From an uncultured Clostridia bacterium (GTDB taxonomy: Bacteria; Bacillota; Clostridia; Oscillospirales; Acutalibacteraceae), in the NCBI GenBank assembly GCA_904399395.1, contig CAJFPJ010000046.1, forward strand, positions 41,382 through 105,381: a stretch of 64,000 nt of DNA. Reading direction: 5' to 3'. The position numbers and the translations under genes are program-made. Of the stretch, positions 9,910-18,917 are shown one piece after another. Numbering within the stretch: position 1 is the first letter of the stretch; each line of letters begins with the position of its first letter. Below the pieces are notes generated by a model. It saw nothing but the letters and a program-made list of their open reading frames with translations. It was not told the DNA's origin and did no database searches.

Positions 9910-10902
9910 TCAAAAATTTTCATCATAGGGGCTTTTTTCCTTCTCCCTAAAAACTTCTTTCCCTTTGAGTCCCTCCAAAACGGTCCGGCATTTTTCTTCG
10001 TCTTCCCTGCTCCAAGAAAAGCTGGGGATTTCCCCAGCCGGCTCCGTCCCTTCTGAAGGCTTCTGCTCCATGGGAACGGGCCCCTGCCCGTTTAATACGG
10101 GTGATCCGCTCTTTTTCATCTCATGCCTGTATACGCAGACAAGGAGGCTCAGAACATACAGGGCTATAACCAAATTCAGAAGGTGAAGGCTTACGGGGAA
10201 AGCGCTGCTGAGATCCGCTCCCATCAGGGTCAGCACAAAAGAGGGCAGACCTGTCAGAAGAGCCAGGAGCACACCGGGGAAGCCATAAATAAAGAGCTTC
10301 CGGCATCCTTCCAGCCCCGCCATATATTTTGAAAATGAAAACAAAAACAGAAGAAGGAAAATCACCGTGCAGGTATCGTAAAAATTCTCCACCGCATTTA
10401 CAACAGCCGTATAGGTTATAAACATCCCCACCAGACATACACAACCCCAAAGCGGCGGAAAAAGCCCTAAAAAGGGACTTTGATCCAAATGGTTCATTCC
10501 CGTGGCAAGGTCATATGCCGTCAGAAGGACCGTACTACCCGCCAGCATGCCCACCACAGAGAGAACAGCGTTAATGGCGGTGTTCTCAATCGCCGGTTGG
10601 GCCAACAGGCTGTATATACCCTCACCAAGAAACATAAACCCACAAAACATAGCCATAACTGCAGCGCCCCCGCTACGTATAAAAGGGGCCTCTCCTGTGG
10701 GGTGATCCTTTGCTCTGGAGGTCATAAGCAGAATCAGCAGCACCGCTACTGCCAGCACCGCCGTAATTCCGATGGAAGTGACCCCCTTATCCGTGTAAAA
10801 TCCCGTGCTCCTATCCACCAAAAAAATCTGCTGGCAAAGCCGCACAGGCAGGAGTAGAACCAGAGAGCCGAGGAAGACTCCCCACACGCGCTTTATTTTC
10901 AT
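9910..10902 (-). CDS. Polytopic membrane protein of unknown function
   Basis: 330 residues. I see about eight hydrophobic segments within residues 5-265 (for example VWGVFLGSLVLLLPV, AVLAVAVLLILLM, LVIALYVLSLLVCVY), followed by a soluble acidic/basic tail of about 65 residues that ends the protein in the cytoplasm. No family recognised. It lies downstream of citrate synthase in the same direction with 180 bases between, and a palindrome at 11023-11040 may control it separately. Confidence 0.6.
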   Translation of the reverse strand: MKIKRVWGVFLGSLVLLLPVRLCQQIFLVDRSTGFYTDKGVTSIGITAVLAVAVLLILLMTSRAKDHPTGEAPFIRSGGAAVMAMFCGFMFLGEGIYSLLAQPAIENTAINAVLSVVGMLAGSTVLLTAYDLATGMNHLDQSPFLGLFPPLWGCVCLVGMFITYTAVVNAVENFYDTCTVIFLLLFLFSFSKYMAGLEGCRKLFIYGFPGVLLALLTGLPSFVLTLMGADLSSAFPVSLHLLNLVIALYVLSLLVCVYRHEMKKSGSPVLNGQGPVPMEQKPSEGTEPAGEIPSFSWSREDEEKCRTVLEGLKGKEVFREKEKSPYDENF

Positions 10903-11022
10903 CTGTATCCCCGCTCTCTTTGCAGCGACGGAGCCCCACCGTTGCAGTATTCGCCCTGCAGTTTGCTGCCCGTCTCCATTCCGGCAGACAAGCCGGGCAA
11001 AGTCGGCAATTCTCCGACTGTA

Positions 11023-11040
11023 ACTACAGAACTATGTAGT
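11023..11040. promoter_or_regulatory. Operator-like inverted repeat upstream of the membrane protein gene
   Basis: ACTACA-GAACTA-TGTAGT, perfect 6-base arms with 6-base spacer, next to two overlapping TATACT -10 boxes on the minus strand (11038-11048). The arms recall BlaI/MecI/CopY half-sites (TACA/TGTA) but the spacing is larger than in those operators. Confidence 0.35.
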
Positions 11041-11083
11041 ATAGTATAGCCTCTCTAATATGGTTATTACTTCAAAATACGAA

Positions 11084-12454
11084 TTATCTTTCGTCAATGG
11101 GAATATACGCCTTTTCCTTGGATAGAGAGCGGTAGGCGGGCCGCATAATTCTGTGGCCGGTCTCCATCTCTTCAATCCGGTGGGCACACCAGCCTGGCAG
11201 GCGGGAAACAGCAAACATAGGGGTAAACAAATCACTGGGAATCCCAAGCATTTCATAAATCAGGCCCGAGTAGAAATCCACATTGGCAGACACCACCTTG
11301 GAAGCCCTTTTGACCCGCGCAAAGGCCTCGGGTGCCAGTTTTTCCACACGCTGGAAGAGCTCAAATTTTTCCAGCATGCCCTTTTCCTCAGCAAGGCGGT
11401 GGGCCTTTTCCTTCAGGATCACAGCCCTAGGATCCGAGAGGGTATACACCGCGTGCCCAATACCGTATATAAGGCCGCTGCGGTCTCCCGCTTCTTTGCG
11501 CAGGAGCTTTTCCAGATACGCCTCCACTTCGTCCTCATCATCCCAATTTTCTACACTGGTCATAAGCTCGTTCATCATGAGCATCACGCTATGATTGGCA
11601 CCGCCATGCTTAGGCCCCTTGAGAGAGCCGATGGCCGCTGCCATTGTGGAATAGATATCCGTGCCTGTGGAGGTCAGGGCACGGGCTGTAAAGGTGGAAT
11701 TATTTCCTCCTCCGTGCTCAGCGTGGAGAATCATACAAAGATCCAGAAGCTTCGCCTCTTCGTCGGTGAAGGAACGATCCGGCCGGATGGCATTCAAAAT
11801 CGCCTGCGCGGTGGAATGCGTGGGATCTGTAGGATGAAAATACATGCTCTCCCGATCAAAATGGCGGCGCTTAACCTGATATGCATAGCTCATAATCAGC
11901 GGAAGCCTGGCAATCAGTTGAATAGACTGGCGCATATTATTTTCCAGAGTGAATTCATCCGGATTATCGTCAAAGGAATAGAGAGCCAGCACGGAACGAG
12001 CCAGTTTGTTCATAACATTCTTGGAAGGGGCCTTGATAATCATATCCTCTGCAAAATAGGGAGGAAGCTCCCGGTATTCATTCAGCACATGATTAAAATG
12101 CTCCAGCTGGGTGCGGGTCGGCTGCTTGCCGAAGAGAAGAAGCCACACCACCTCTTCATACCCAAAACGGTTTTCCCGGGTGCAACCCTCCACGATTTCG
12201 CAGACATCGATTCCCCGGTAGGTGAGCTTCCCTTCATCAGGGATTCTCTCTCCATCCGCGATCAGATAGCCGTGAACGTTGCAGATCAGGGTAAGCCCAG
12301 CCATCACACCGGTGCCGTCCGGGTTACGAAGGCCTCGCTTCACATTGTATGTATCAAATTTATCCGGCGGAATCACATTGTTGGCACGGAATTCATCGCA
12401 CAGCGCTTCAAATTCATCCATCTGCTTTTTCCCCAGTTCTCCCATATTCTCCAT
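11084..12454 (-). CDS. gltA: Citrate synthase
   Basis: About 456 residues from the ATG at 12454; starts at 12478 or 12445 are possible. The promoter at 12496-12525 would give the 12478 start almost no leader, so I prefer an internal one. Condenses acetyl-CoA and oxaloacetate to citrate. Catalytic residues are in LHAEHGGGNN (His), GIGHAVY (His) and SANVDFYSG (Asp); KGPKHGGAN is also typical. It is the type with a longer N-terminal region seen in Clostridia, probably serving glutamate synthesis. No aconitase or isocitrate dehydrogenase is nearby. Confidence 0.93.
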   Translation of the reverse strand: MENMGELGKKQMDEFEALCDEFRANNVIPPDKFDTYNVKRGLRNPDGTGVMAGLTLICNVHGYLIADGERIPDEGKLTYRGIDVCEIVEGCTRENRFGYEEVVWLLLFGKQPTRTQLEHFNHVLNEYRELPPYFAEDMIIKAPSKNVMNKLARSVLALYSFDDNPDEFTLENNMRQSIQLIARLPLIMSYAYQVKRRHFDRESMYFHPTDPTHSTAQAILNAIRPDRSFTDEEAKLLDLCMILHAEHGGGNNSTFTARALTSTGTDIYSTMAAAIGSLKGPKHGGANHSVMLMMNELMTSVENWDDEDEVEAYLEKLLRKEAGDRSGLIYGIGHAVYTLSDPRAVILKEKAHRLAEEKGMLEKFELFQRVEKLAPEAFARVKRASKVVSANVDFYSGLIYEMLGIPSDLFTPMFAVSRLPGWCAHRIEEMETGHRIMRPAYRSLSKEKAYIPIDER

Positions 12455-12495
12455 ACCGGTACCACCGTTCCTTCCCATACTGAATAGTTGCTATC

Positions 12496-12525
12496 ATTGT
12501 AGCGCAGCAAACAGGAAAAAGTCAA
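12496..12525 (-). promoter_or_regulatory. Promoter of citrate synthase
   Basis: Minus-strand -35 TTGACT (plus 12520-12525) and -10 TACAAT (12496-12501), spacer 18. The start would fall near 12489. Confidence 0.65.
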
Positions 12526-12706
12526 TGACTCTGTGAACCTTATTCGTCAAATTTTGCATTCCATTTCAAATAAAATTTCAAAACTTTGCCAAAAATCTCC
12601 TTTTTCGCAGATAAAATGAAAACTTTATGAATATTTTCACTCTCATTCATGTAAACATGGAACAGCCCAATCGATTTTAGCAGTGTGTAATGGGAGGAAT
12701 GAAAAT

Positions 12707-13822
12707 ATGAAGGAAAAAGTAGCACTGGGCCTGGTCTTTCTTCTTTTGATGACTCTTCTTCCGACTCTGGCATTTTGCGGCGCTTCATCCCCTCAGGCAC
12801 AGGAACCAGCTCCGTCTGCATCTTCAGTAGACTCCACTTCCCAGAATGCCGGTTCAGAAGCCTCCGGATCGGACAAGACAAATTCCTCTTCCCCTGTGGG
12901 AACAGATACCGGCAAATCCGAACCGGAAACTTCCTCTAACCTTCCATCGGATACAGCCTCCGGAAGTAGTGATATATTCAAAATTCTAGATACCTCCACC
13001 GGTAATATTTTAGAGGTTCCCCGCATGGATTTTCTAAAGGGCTCCGCAGCAGCCGAAATGCCTCTTTCCTTTGAAATAGATGCCTTGGCCGCTCAGGCCG
13101 TAGCCGCCTATACCTATTATGGCCGCATACGGGATAAAAACAGAGCCGATCCGGACGAAAACCTGAAAGGGGCCGATTTTTCCGCGGATGTGAGCAAATG
13201 GGAAAAATACGCTACCAAGGAGCAGATGCAAGAGCGTTGGGGAGACAATTTCGACGCCTACTACGAAAAGCTCACCCAGGCAGCGGAAAAGGCAAACGGT
13301 TACGTGCTCACCTATGAGGGAGAGCTCATAGATGCAACCTATTACGCTATTTCCGCAGGAGTCACAGAGAGTTCCAAGGATATTTGGGGCGGAGATCTTC
13401 CCTATCTCACTCAAGTGGCAAGCCCCGGCGATGAGCTGGCAGCTGGATTTCTTACCACAGAGACCTTCTCCTCTGATGATCTGAAAAAAGCGCTCTCTGC
13501 CGCATTTCCGGAGCTTTCCTTTCCCGATTCTCCCCGTGATTGGTTCGGAAAACTCACCCGCAGCAGTTCGGGCTCTGTGACAAAGGCCGTGGTCTGCGGA
13601 AAAGAGCTGGAAGGTGGGAAGCTACGATCCGCTTTGGGGCTCCGTTCCCAAAATTTCACAGTCTCCCAAAAAGATGATACCTTCACTTTCTCTGTAAAAG
13701 GCTACGGCCACGGAGTAGGTATGAGCCAGACCGGCGCTCAATATATGGCAAAACAGGGATCCGATTTCAAAGAGATTTTATCTTGGTATTATCCCGGAGC
13801 AAAACTGGCAAAAATCCAATAA
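12707..13822 (+). CDS. SpoIID/LytB-domain protein (lytic transglycosylase-like)
   Basis: 371 residues from ATG 12707, which has GGGAGG upstream. N-terminal signal/anchor segment (VALGLVFLLLMTLLPTLAF), then a Ser/Thr/Pro-rich linker to about residue 90, then a SpoIID domain: AAAEMP with the conserved glutamate at E117, ALAAQAVAAYTYY, TYYAISAGVTESSKDIWG, YLTQVASPGD and KGYGHGVGMSQTGAQ. In Bacillus, SpoIID cuts peptidoglycan glycan strands during engulfment. The Ser-rich linker is longer than in the classic protein. It is alone between divergent citrate synthase and a strong hairpin, so the sporulation role is probable but a LytB-type vegetative role cannot be excluded. Confidence 0.88.
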   Translation: MKEKVALGLVFLLLMTLLPTLAFCGASSPQAQEPAPSASSVDSTSQNAGSEASGSDKTNSSSPVGTDTGKSEPETSSNLPSDTASGSSDIFKILDTSTGNILEVPRMDFLKGSAAAEMPLSFEIDALAAQAVAAYTYYGRIRDKNRADPDENLKGADFSADVSKWEKYATKEQMQERWGDNFDAYYEKLTQAAEKANGYVLTYEGELIDATYYAISAGVTESSKDIWGGDLPYLTQVASPGDELAAGFLTTETFSSDDLKKALSAAFPELSFPDSPRDWFGKLTRSSSGSVTKAVVCGKELEGGKLRSALGLRSQNFTVSQKDDTFTFSVKGYGHGVGMSQTGAQYMAKQGSDFKEILSWYYPGAKLAKIQ

Positions 13823-13844
13823 ACGCAATAAACGCACAGAAGTG

Positions 13845-13885
13845 ACCCCCCTTTCCGGTAGACAAACATCACCGGAAGGGGGGGT
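13845..13885 (+). terminator. Strong hairpin after the SpoIID-like gene
   Basis: Fifteen-base stem (ACCCCCCTTTCCGGT with its complement, one G-T pair) and an 11-base loop, 22 bases after the stop. There is no clear U-tract, so termination may be inefficient. Confidence 0.6.
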
Positions 13886-13891
13886 ATTGCA

Positions 13892-14232
13892 TCATATAGG
13901 AAAAGAATCCATGGAACCGATGAGGACAGATGAAATTTACACCTATCCCCGATTCCAAAATCTGCGCAGTTCTGTTTGCTTACATATTCTTCAGAACAGC
14001 CTGTCTCAAGCATATTCTTTCCCATTTCTCGTATACCTAGGAGGGAGCTTTTCACTATATATGCCGCTAGTTCTCCTCCAGAGATAGTTTTTCCGGCAGG
14101 AATGTGGTATCCTATGGCCAAGATAGAAACATTCACACAGGGGATTTGTCTCACCAGCCGTCTTTCTTTATCTTTCAGACATTCCCGGCCATCTCTGCGC
14201 ACATCTAGAGGGGTTCCCATTCCGATTTTCAT
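13892..14232 (-). other. Unexplained coding-like stretch, possibly a degraded gene
   Basis: Between 13886 and 14440 no gene is recognised. On the minus strand a frame from 14232 (MKIGMGTPLDVRRDGRECLK onward) has coding-like codon use for about 110 codons, including GYHIPAGKTISGGELAAYIV. It then runs through the hairpin at 13845-13885 and the end of the SpoIID-like gene, where it stops looking like protein. There is no ribosome site at the ATG. It could be a short unknown gene with a frameshifted end or a relic. Confidence 0.3.
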
Positions 14233-14440
14233 GTATTCTTAGCGGGTAACTCTTTCATATCTCTGTTTTTCTTGCAAATTTGGTGTATTCCCATACCACG
14301 AAATTCAGAGACAAAACGCCGATATTCTAGCTATATACGAGGCTATCGGCTCTTTCTTTATCTTCAAAATAAAAATTTTTAAAAACATGCGATAAAAAGC
14401 CTTTCTCCCGCATGTATAAGGCAGACAAGGAGGAGAGCAC

Positions 14441-15061
14441 ATGATTTCGATTTGCTTGATGCTAGCGGCTGAACAGCCTGACCGCAGTGAACTTTCCCTG
14501 CTGGAAGACCACATTGAAGCCACAGGGGCTGGTGATCCGGAAGCCTTTGCCACCCTATATGAAAAAACAAAAGCGGCGGTTTACGGATTTTCCCTATCTA
14601 TTCTCAAACATGCTCAGGATGCGGAGGACGTTTTGCAGGATACCTTCCTACACATTTACTCTGCTGCCGGAAAATACGAGAAAAAAGGGAGCCCTATGCC
14701 CTGGATTTTCACCATCGCCCGGAATCTCTGCCTGATGAGACTGCGCGCGAATCATCGGACGGAGGAACTTCCTGAGGATCGGGGAGAAGCTGTGGATCCA
14801 GAGGATACCTTCTCTTCCCTGGAGGACAGGCAGGTGCTTAAAGCCGCCATGACTCTTCTTTCCAGCGAGGAAAGACAGGTCATCATGCTGCATGCTGTGG
14901 GTGGCCTCAAGCATCGGGAAATCGCGGAGCTTTTGCAGATTCCCCTCTCCACCGCCCTGTCAAGATATCACAGAAGCCTGCAAAAAATGCGGCAGGCTCT
15001 GAAAGAACGGGCTGCTCCCCATGGCGGGAACCGGCCCTGTGCAAAGGAGGAACTACTATGA
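14441..15061 (+). CDS. ECF-type RNA polymerase sigma factor
   Basis: 206 residues; AAGGAGGAGAGC stands in front of the ATG. Region 2 is at about residues 30-100 (ATLYEKTKAAVYGFSLSIL, DAEDVLQDTFLHIY, MPWIFTIARNLCLM) and region 4 at about 135-190 (LLSSEERQVIMLHAVGGLKHREIAELLQIPLSTALSRYHR). There is no sigma region 3, as usual for ECF. It overlaps the membrane anti-sigma gene by four bases (ATGA), the standard arrangement for a sigma/anti-sigma pair. A hairpin (ACATGCG / CGCATGT, 14386-14415) precedes the gene. The genes it controls are unknown; autoregulation is likely. Confidence 0.93.
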   Translation: MISICLMLAAEQPDRSELSLLEDHIEATGAGDPEAFATLYEKTKAAVYGFSLSILKHAQDAEDVLQDTFLHIYSAAGKYEKKGSPMPWIFTIARNLCLMRLRANHRTEELPEDRGEAVDPEDTFSSLEDRQVLKAAMTLLSSEERQVIMLHAVGGLKHREIAELLQIPLSTALSRYHRSLQKMRQALKERAAPHGGNRPCAKEELL

Positions 15062-16551
15062 AAAACTCGGAGATCGAACGCCGACTGAAGGAAGACGTGG
15101 AAAAATCCGTCCCCGACGTTTTCGATTCTATTGAAGCAAGAAAAGGAACTGTCATCCCCATGACTCAGCCAAAAAATAAGAAAAAGCGCCGCACAGCGGT
15201 ATTCGCCTCCATGGCCGCCGCACTGCTGCTGGTAGCCGGAGGCCTGGGAATAGCATTCGGTTCACAGCGCACCTCCCTGGGCGCAGTGGATTCCATTGTA
15301 AGCCTGGATGTGAACCCAAGCATCGAGCTGAAGATCGACAGCAATGAGAAGGTTGTGGAAACCAGTGCCCGAAACGAAGATGCACGCATTATCCTGGACG
15401 ATATGGATCTGAAGGGAACCGACCTTAACGTAGCGGTCAATGCAGTAGTTGGATCCATGCTGAAACATGGCTATATCACCCAGGATGCCAACTCCATTCT
15501 GGTATCCGTTGAAAATGCAGATTCCCAAAAGGGAGCCGCCCTTCAGAAAGAGCTGACAGATGAAATCAGCGGCATCCTGAAGGCCAGTTCCGTGGAGGCT
15601 TCTGTTTTGAGCCAGACCTTGGAAGAAGATACAGAACTGAAATCCCTGGCAGAAACCTATGGGATCTCCATGGGCAAAGCCAGCATGATCCGTCAAATCA
15701 TGGAAAAGGATTCCCGGCTCACAGCCGCCGATCTGGCGGGGCTCACCATCAATGAACTGAACCTTCTCTCTTCCTCCCATCAGATCCAGCTGGATTCCAT
15801 TTCTTCCACTGGCTCTGCCAGCAGCGGAAGCTATATTGGTGTAGAGAAGGCCCAGTCTATCGCGCTGGAGCATGCCAAGCTCTCCGCCGCCGATGTTTCC
15901 AAACTGAAGACCGAACTGGACGCTGAGGATGGAATCATGGTATACGAGGTGGAATTCACCTACAAAAACACTGAATACGAATACGATATCAACGCCAAAT
16001 CCGGGGCCATCGAAAAGAATAAGAAAGAGACCGATGATGATTGGCAGGAAAACCAGAATTCCGGCGGTTCTTCCTCCTCTCAGTCCTCTCAGGGAGCCTC
16101 TGGCTATATCGGCCTTGCTAAAGCCAAGGAAATCGCGTTAAAGCATGCAGGTATCAGCGGAAATGTAACCATTTTGAAGGAAACGCTGGACGGAGACGAT
16201 TACCCACCCGTTTACGAGATCGAATTCTATAAAGACGGCACAGAATATGAATACGAAATTCACGCTCAGACAGGCGCTGTTCTGAAATCCGATCGTGAAA
16301 GAGAACAGGTTTCTTCCTCTGCTTCCTCCAGTTCCGGCCCATCCATTCAGGCCTCTAAAGCCAAGGAAATTGCTCTGAAACACGCAGGTGTTTCCGCCTC
16401 TTCTATCAAGGAATACAAATGCGAACTGGATGAGGAAAATGACCGCCTGGTTTATGAAATCGAATTCTATTCTAACGGTATGGAATACGACTACGTTATC
16501 AGCGCATCGGACGGCAGCATTCTGGAGCATTCCCGCGAGCAGGACGACTAA
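15058..16551 (+). CDS. RsgI-like membrane anti-sigma factor with three PepSY domains
   Basis: 497 residues. A cytoplasmic N-terminus of about 45 residues should bind the ECF sigma factor; one membrane segment follows (about 47-67, AVFASMAAALLLVAGGLGIA). Outside, VDSIVSLDVNPSIELKID is the signature of the RsgI middle domain, in which the bond between Asn and Pro (here N86-P87) is cut autocatalytically in studied RsgI proteins. Three PepSY-type repeats, each with an AKEIALKHAG-like helix and an E(I/V)EFYxxGxEYEY strand, lie at about 255-320, 345-412 and 428-495, joined by Ser-rich linkers. Release of the sigma factor by regulated proteolysis after an outside signal is inferred. Confidence 0.85.
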   Translation: MKNSEIERRLKEDVEKSVPDVFDSIEARKGTVIPMTQPKNKKKRRTAVFASMAAALLLVAGGLGIAFGSQRTSLGAVDSIVSLDVNPSIELKIDSNEKVVETSARNEDARIILDDMDLKGTDLNVAVNAVVGSMLKHGYITQDANSILVSVENADSQKGAALQKELTDEISGILKASSVEASVLSQTLEEDTELKSLAETYGISMGKASMIRQIMEKDSRLTAADLAGLTINELNLLSSSHQIQLDSISSTGSASSGSYIGVEKAQSIALEHAKLSAADVSKLKTELDAEDGIMVYEVEFTYKNTEYEYDINAKSGAIEKNKKETDDDWQENQNSGGSSSSQSSQGASGYIGLAKAKEIALKHAGISGNVTILKETLDGDDYPPVYEIEFYKDGTEYEYEIHAQTGAVLKSDREREQVSSSASSSSGPSIQASKAKEIALKHAGVSASSIKEYKCELDEENDRLVYEIEFYSNGMEYDYVISASDGSILEHSREQDD

Positions 16552-16593
16552 CAGAATCCTTCATGTCCTTCCATTTTTCGATATCCACTCATA

Positions 16594-16637
16594 ATATAGA
16601 CAAGGCGCCCCGTTTGAACGGGGCGCCTTGTCTATAT
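16594..16637. terminator. Very long perfect hairpin after the anti-sigma gene
   Basis: Perfect 21-base arms (16594-16614 and 16617-16637) around a two-base centre, core GGCGCCCCGTT/AACGGGGCGCC. It follows the stop by about 40 bases and probably ends the sigma/anti-sigma transcript, though no U-tract follows. The region 16638-16815 shows no supported gene. Confidence 0.6.
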
Positions 16638-16815
16638 ATGGTATAACATATCTCCAGTGCTTAACCTTCACACAGCTTTCACTACAGGATGGCTGATACA
16701 AATCTTCCTTGCTATTGTCTTTTTCCTGAAGTCGTCACAGTGGGCCAAGTATTCATATTCCATTGTTACTTTTTCCGCATAACGTTGTCCACAGCACAGG
16801 GAACCGGAATAGAGG

Positions 16816-17100
16816 TTATTTTAAGCTCTCAAGTTTTTTGTCCAATTCCGTAATACGGCGGTTAACGCTGCAGCTTTCTATCTCCAATTCCTTCTCCAAA
16901 CAATGAAGAAAAATAGTGAGGCCAATAATCACAACAGGCAAAAGAATTACCGCAAGATATCCAATGATCACCACAGAATAAGTTCCGCTAAGATAATGAG
17001 TATCGGCAAAGAGATGCAGTCCCCCTAGACAGGATAGAATAACACTTGCAATAGATAGAAACACAAAAAAGAACTTTAGCCTTCTTAAAGATGAAAACAT
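16816..17100 (-). CDS. Small two-segment membrane protein
   Basis: 94 residues from ATG 17100 (GAGGGGAAAA upstream); an earlier in-frame TTG is not needed. Two hydrophobic segments (FFFVFLSIASVILSCLGGLHLF and YSVVIIGYLAVILLPVVIIGLTIFL) and a short charged coiled tail ending the protein in the cytoplasm (VNRRITELDKKLESLK). The form resembles small DUF-type membrane proteins of Clostridia; I cannot name the family. It is 78 bases downstream of ptsI on the same strand and may be in that transcript. Confidence 0.6.
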   Translation of the reverse strand: MFSSLRRLKFFFVFLSIASVILSCLGGLHLFADTHYLSGTYSVVIIGYLAVILLPVVIIGLTIFLHCLEKELEIESCSVNRRITELDKKLESLK

Positions 17101-17178
17101 ATGAATTTTCCCCTCTTTCAAAAACAAAGTTGCAGGTGGTATCCAGCACTACGAACTCTACCGTACACCGGTCAATGC

Positions 17179-18825
17179 CTAGTCCAGTTGCTGCACAGCG
17201 CGCCGAAGCTCCAACACAGAATGAGGGGCTACCGTCAGCGATGCAGCACCACAGTCTAAAAAGAATTCCGTCAGAGTTATATCACCGGCAGCCTCTCCGC
17301 TGACAGTAAAGCTTATTCCCGCTTCCCGCGCCGCCTCCCCTACCATAGAGATCAGTTTCAGCACGGCAGGATGGTGAAAATCATATAAATACGCCACCCG
17401 GGGATTGTTCCTATCCGCCGCAGTGACAAACTGAGTCAGGTCGCTGGTGCCAATGCTGAAAAAATCCACTTCTTTGGCCAACGCCCCGGCAGTTAGAGCC
17501 GCTGCGGGTGTTTCTATCATAATCCCCAAAGGCGTATTTTCGTCAAACGGAATCTTCTCCCGGCGAAGGGATTCTTTAGCCTTGTTCCAAAGTTCCCTGG
17601 CCTGTTTTACTTCTTGGAAGGTGGTGATCATGGGCAGCAGAACCCGCAAATCCCCGTTAGCGGAAGCGCGCAGAAGCGCCCGCATCTGCGTTGTCAAAAT
17701 CTGCGGCATACTTAGGGAAAGGCGCATGGCCCGATATCCCATAGCGGGGTTATCCTCTTCCTGAAGATTCATATAGGGAAGCTGCCTGTCCGCTCCCGCA
17801 TCCAGAGTCCGGATTACCGCCGGTCTGCCCCCCAGCTTTTCCAAGATAGCCGTATAGTGGCGGGTCTGTTCCTCTTCATCGGGATAATCCTCCCGGTTCA
17901 TAAAATAATATTCCGTACGGTAAAGGCCAACCCCGTCCCCATCATTTTCCAAAACCTCTTCAATATCCTCGGGCCTGGTGATACTGGCATAAATCTGCAG
18001 GGTGCGGTTGCTTCTAGTCACAGCTTTTGTTCCCCGAAGTTCCTGCAGTTCCTCTAAATGGAGAAAATAGCTATCCCGCCGCCGCCTGTAGCGGTGAAGA
18101 GTGTTTTCATCCGGATCCAAAAATATCCAGCCGGTAGAACCATCCAGCACCACTGCCTGATCTTGCTCTAATGCAGAGAAAGAGGGGCCCAACGCCATCA
18201 CCATGGGGATTCCCAGTATCCGAGCCAAAATAGCCGAATGAGAGCTGCGGGAACCCTCACGGGAAACTATAGCTGAAATCTTCTTTTTATCCAGTTGCAT
18301 CATCATGCTGGGCACAACACCCGCTACAGCCATAATACAGGGTTCCTCCCTGTTTTGAAGAAACTCGGAGTATTCACGGGGAAAATGGGGATCTAAAAGC
18401 TGCAGCAGCCTTCTGCTGATATCCGCTACATCCGCCGCCCGGCCCCGCATATATTCGTCCTCCATAGAGGAAAATACAGCTGCAAACTGCCTCGCTGCCC
18501 TCCAGACGGCATATTCGGCGCTGGCTCCGTGTTTTACAATCCGATCGCGTATAGCCTCATAATAATCCTGATCCTGCAGCATCATGATATGCAGCTGAAA
18601 AATCATGGAGCTTTCCTTCCCCACGCGCCGGACAGCATCCAGATACACCCGGTTCAGATCGCTTTCCGCCTGCTTCCGGGCTTCTTCAAACCGTTTCAGC
18701 TCCGCGCAGCTATCCTTCCCTTCAACACGTTCCACTCTATAGCCCTGTTCCCCGGCAATAACCAGCCTCCCGATAGCGATGCCTCCGGAAGATCCGATCC
18801 CCCGTATTTTCTTCAACCGGTTCAC
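17179..18825 (-). CDS. ptsI: PTS enzyme I homologue with altered PEP-site cysteine
   Basis: 548 residues, slightly shorter than usual enzyme I (about 570). The phosphohistidine is present (H196 in GSRSSHSAILAR). The PEP-binding barrel is recognisable (GIMIETPAAAL, FFSIGTSDLTQF, RTEYYFMNR). However the active-site cysteine of the usual CGEMAGD motif is serine (VSGEAAGD, about S509), and the usual TNDL is TSDL. Known work on E. coli enzyme I makes this cysteine the proton donor in PEP turnover, so activity may be changed. It follows an HPr gene that lacks the regulatory serine. No EII gene is nearby. Confidence 0.88.
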   Translation of the reverse strand: MNRLKKIRGIGSSGGIAIGRLVIAGEQGYRVERVEGKDSCAELKRFEEARKQAESDLNRVYLDAVRRVGKESSMIFQLHIMMLQDQDYYEAIRDRIVKHGASAEYAVWRAARQFAAVFSSMEDEYMRGRAADVADISRRLLQLLDPHFPREYSEFLQNREEPCIMAVAGVVPSMMMQLDKKKISAIVSREGSRSSHSAILARILGIPMVMALGPSFSALEQDQAVVLDGSTGWIFLDPDENTLHRYRRRRDSYFLHLEELQELRGTKAVTRSNRTLQIYASITRPEDIEEVLENDGDGVGLYRTEYYFMNREDYPDEEEQTRHYTAILEKLGGRPAVIRTLDAGADRQLPYMNLQEEDNPAMGYRAMRLSLSMPQILTTQMRALLRASANGDLRVLLPMITTFQEVKQARELWNKAKESLRREKIPFDENTPLGIMIETPAAALTAGALAKEVDFFSIGTSDLTQFVTAADRNNPRVAYLYDFHHPAVLKLISMVGEAAREAGISFTVSGEAAGDITLTEFFLDCGAASLTVAPHSVLELRRAVQQLD

Positions 18826-18917
18826 CCCTTTTTGCCTGTTTTTACTGCAGCACTACAGCCTTTTCTGTGCAGACTTGCACTTCCGCCCTCGGCCTTGAGG
18901 ACAGTCTCAGAAAATCT

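Noticed and set aside
11023..11040. BlaI/MecI/CopY operator
   Set aside because: Half-sites agree but the spacer is 6 bases and not 2, and no such regulator is nearby; kept only as a generic inverted repeat.
16660..16770. 31-codon minus-strand frame after the 94-residue membrane gene
   Set aside because: Looks partly protein-like (MEYEYLAHCDDFRKK) but has only a weak ribosome site and no recognisable family; too little to call.
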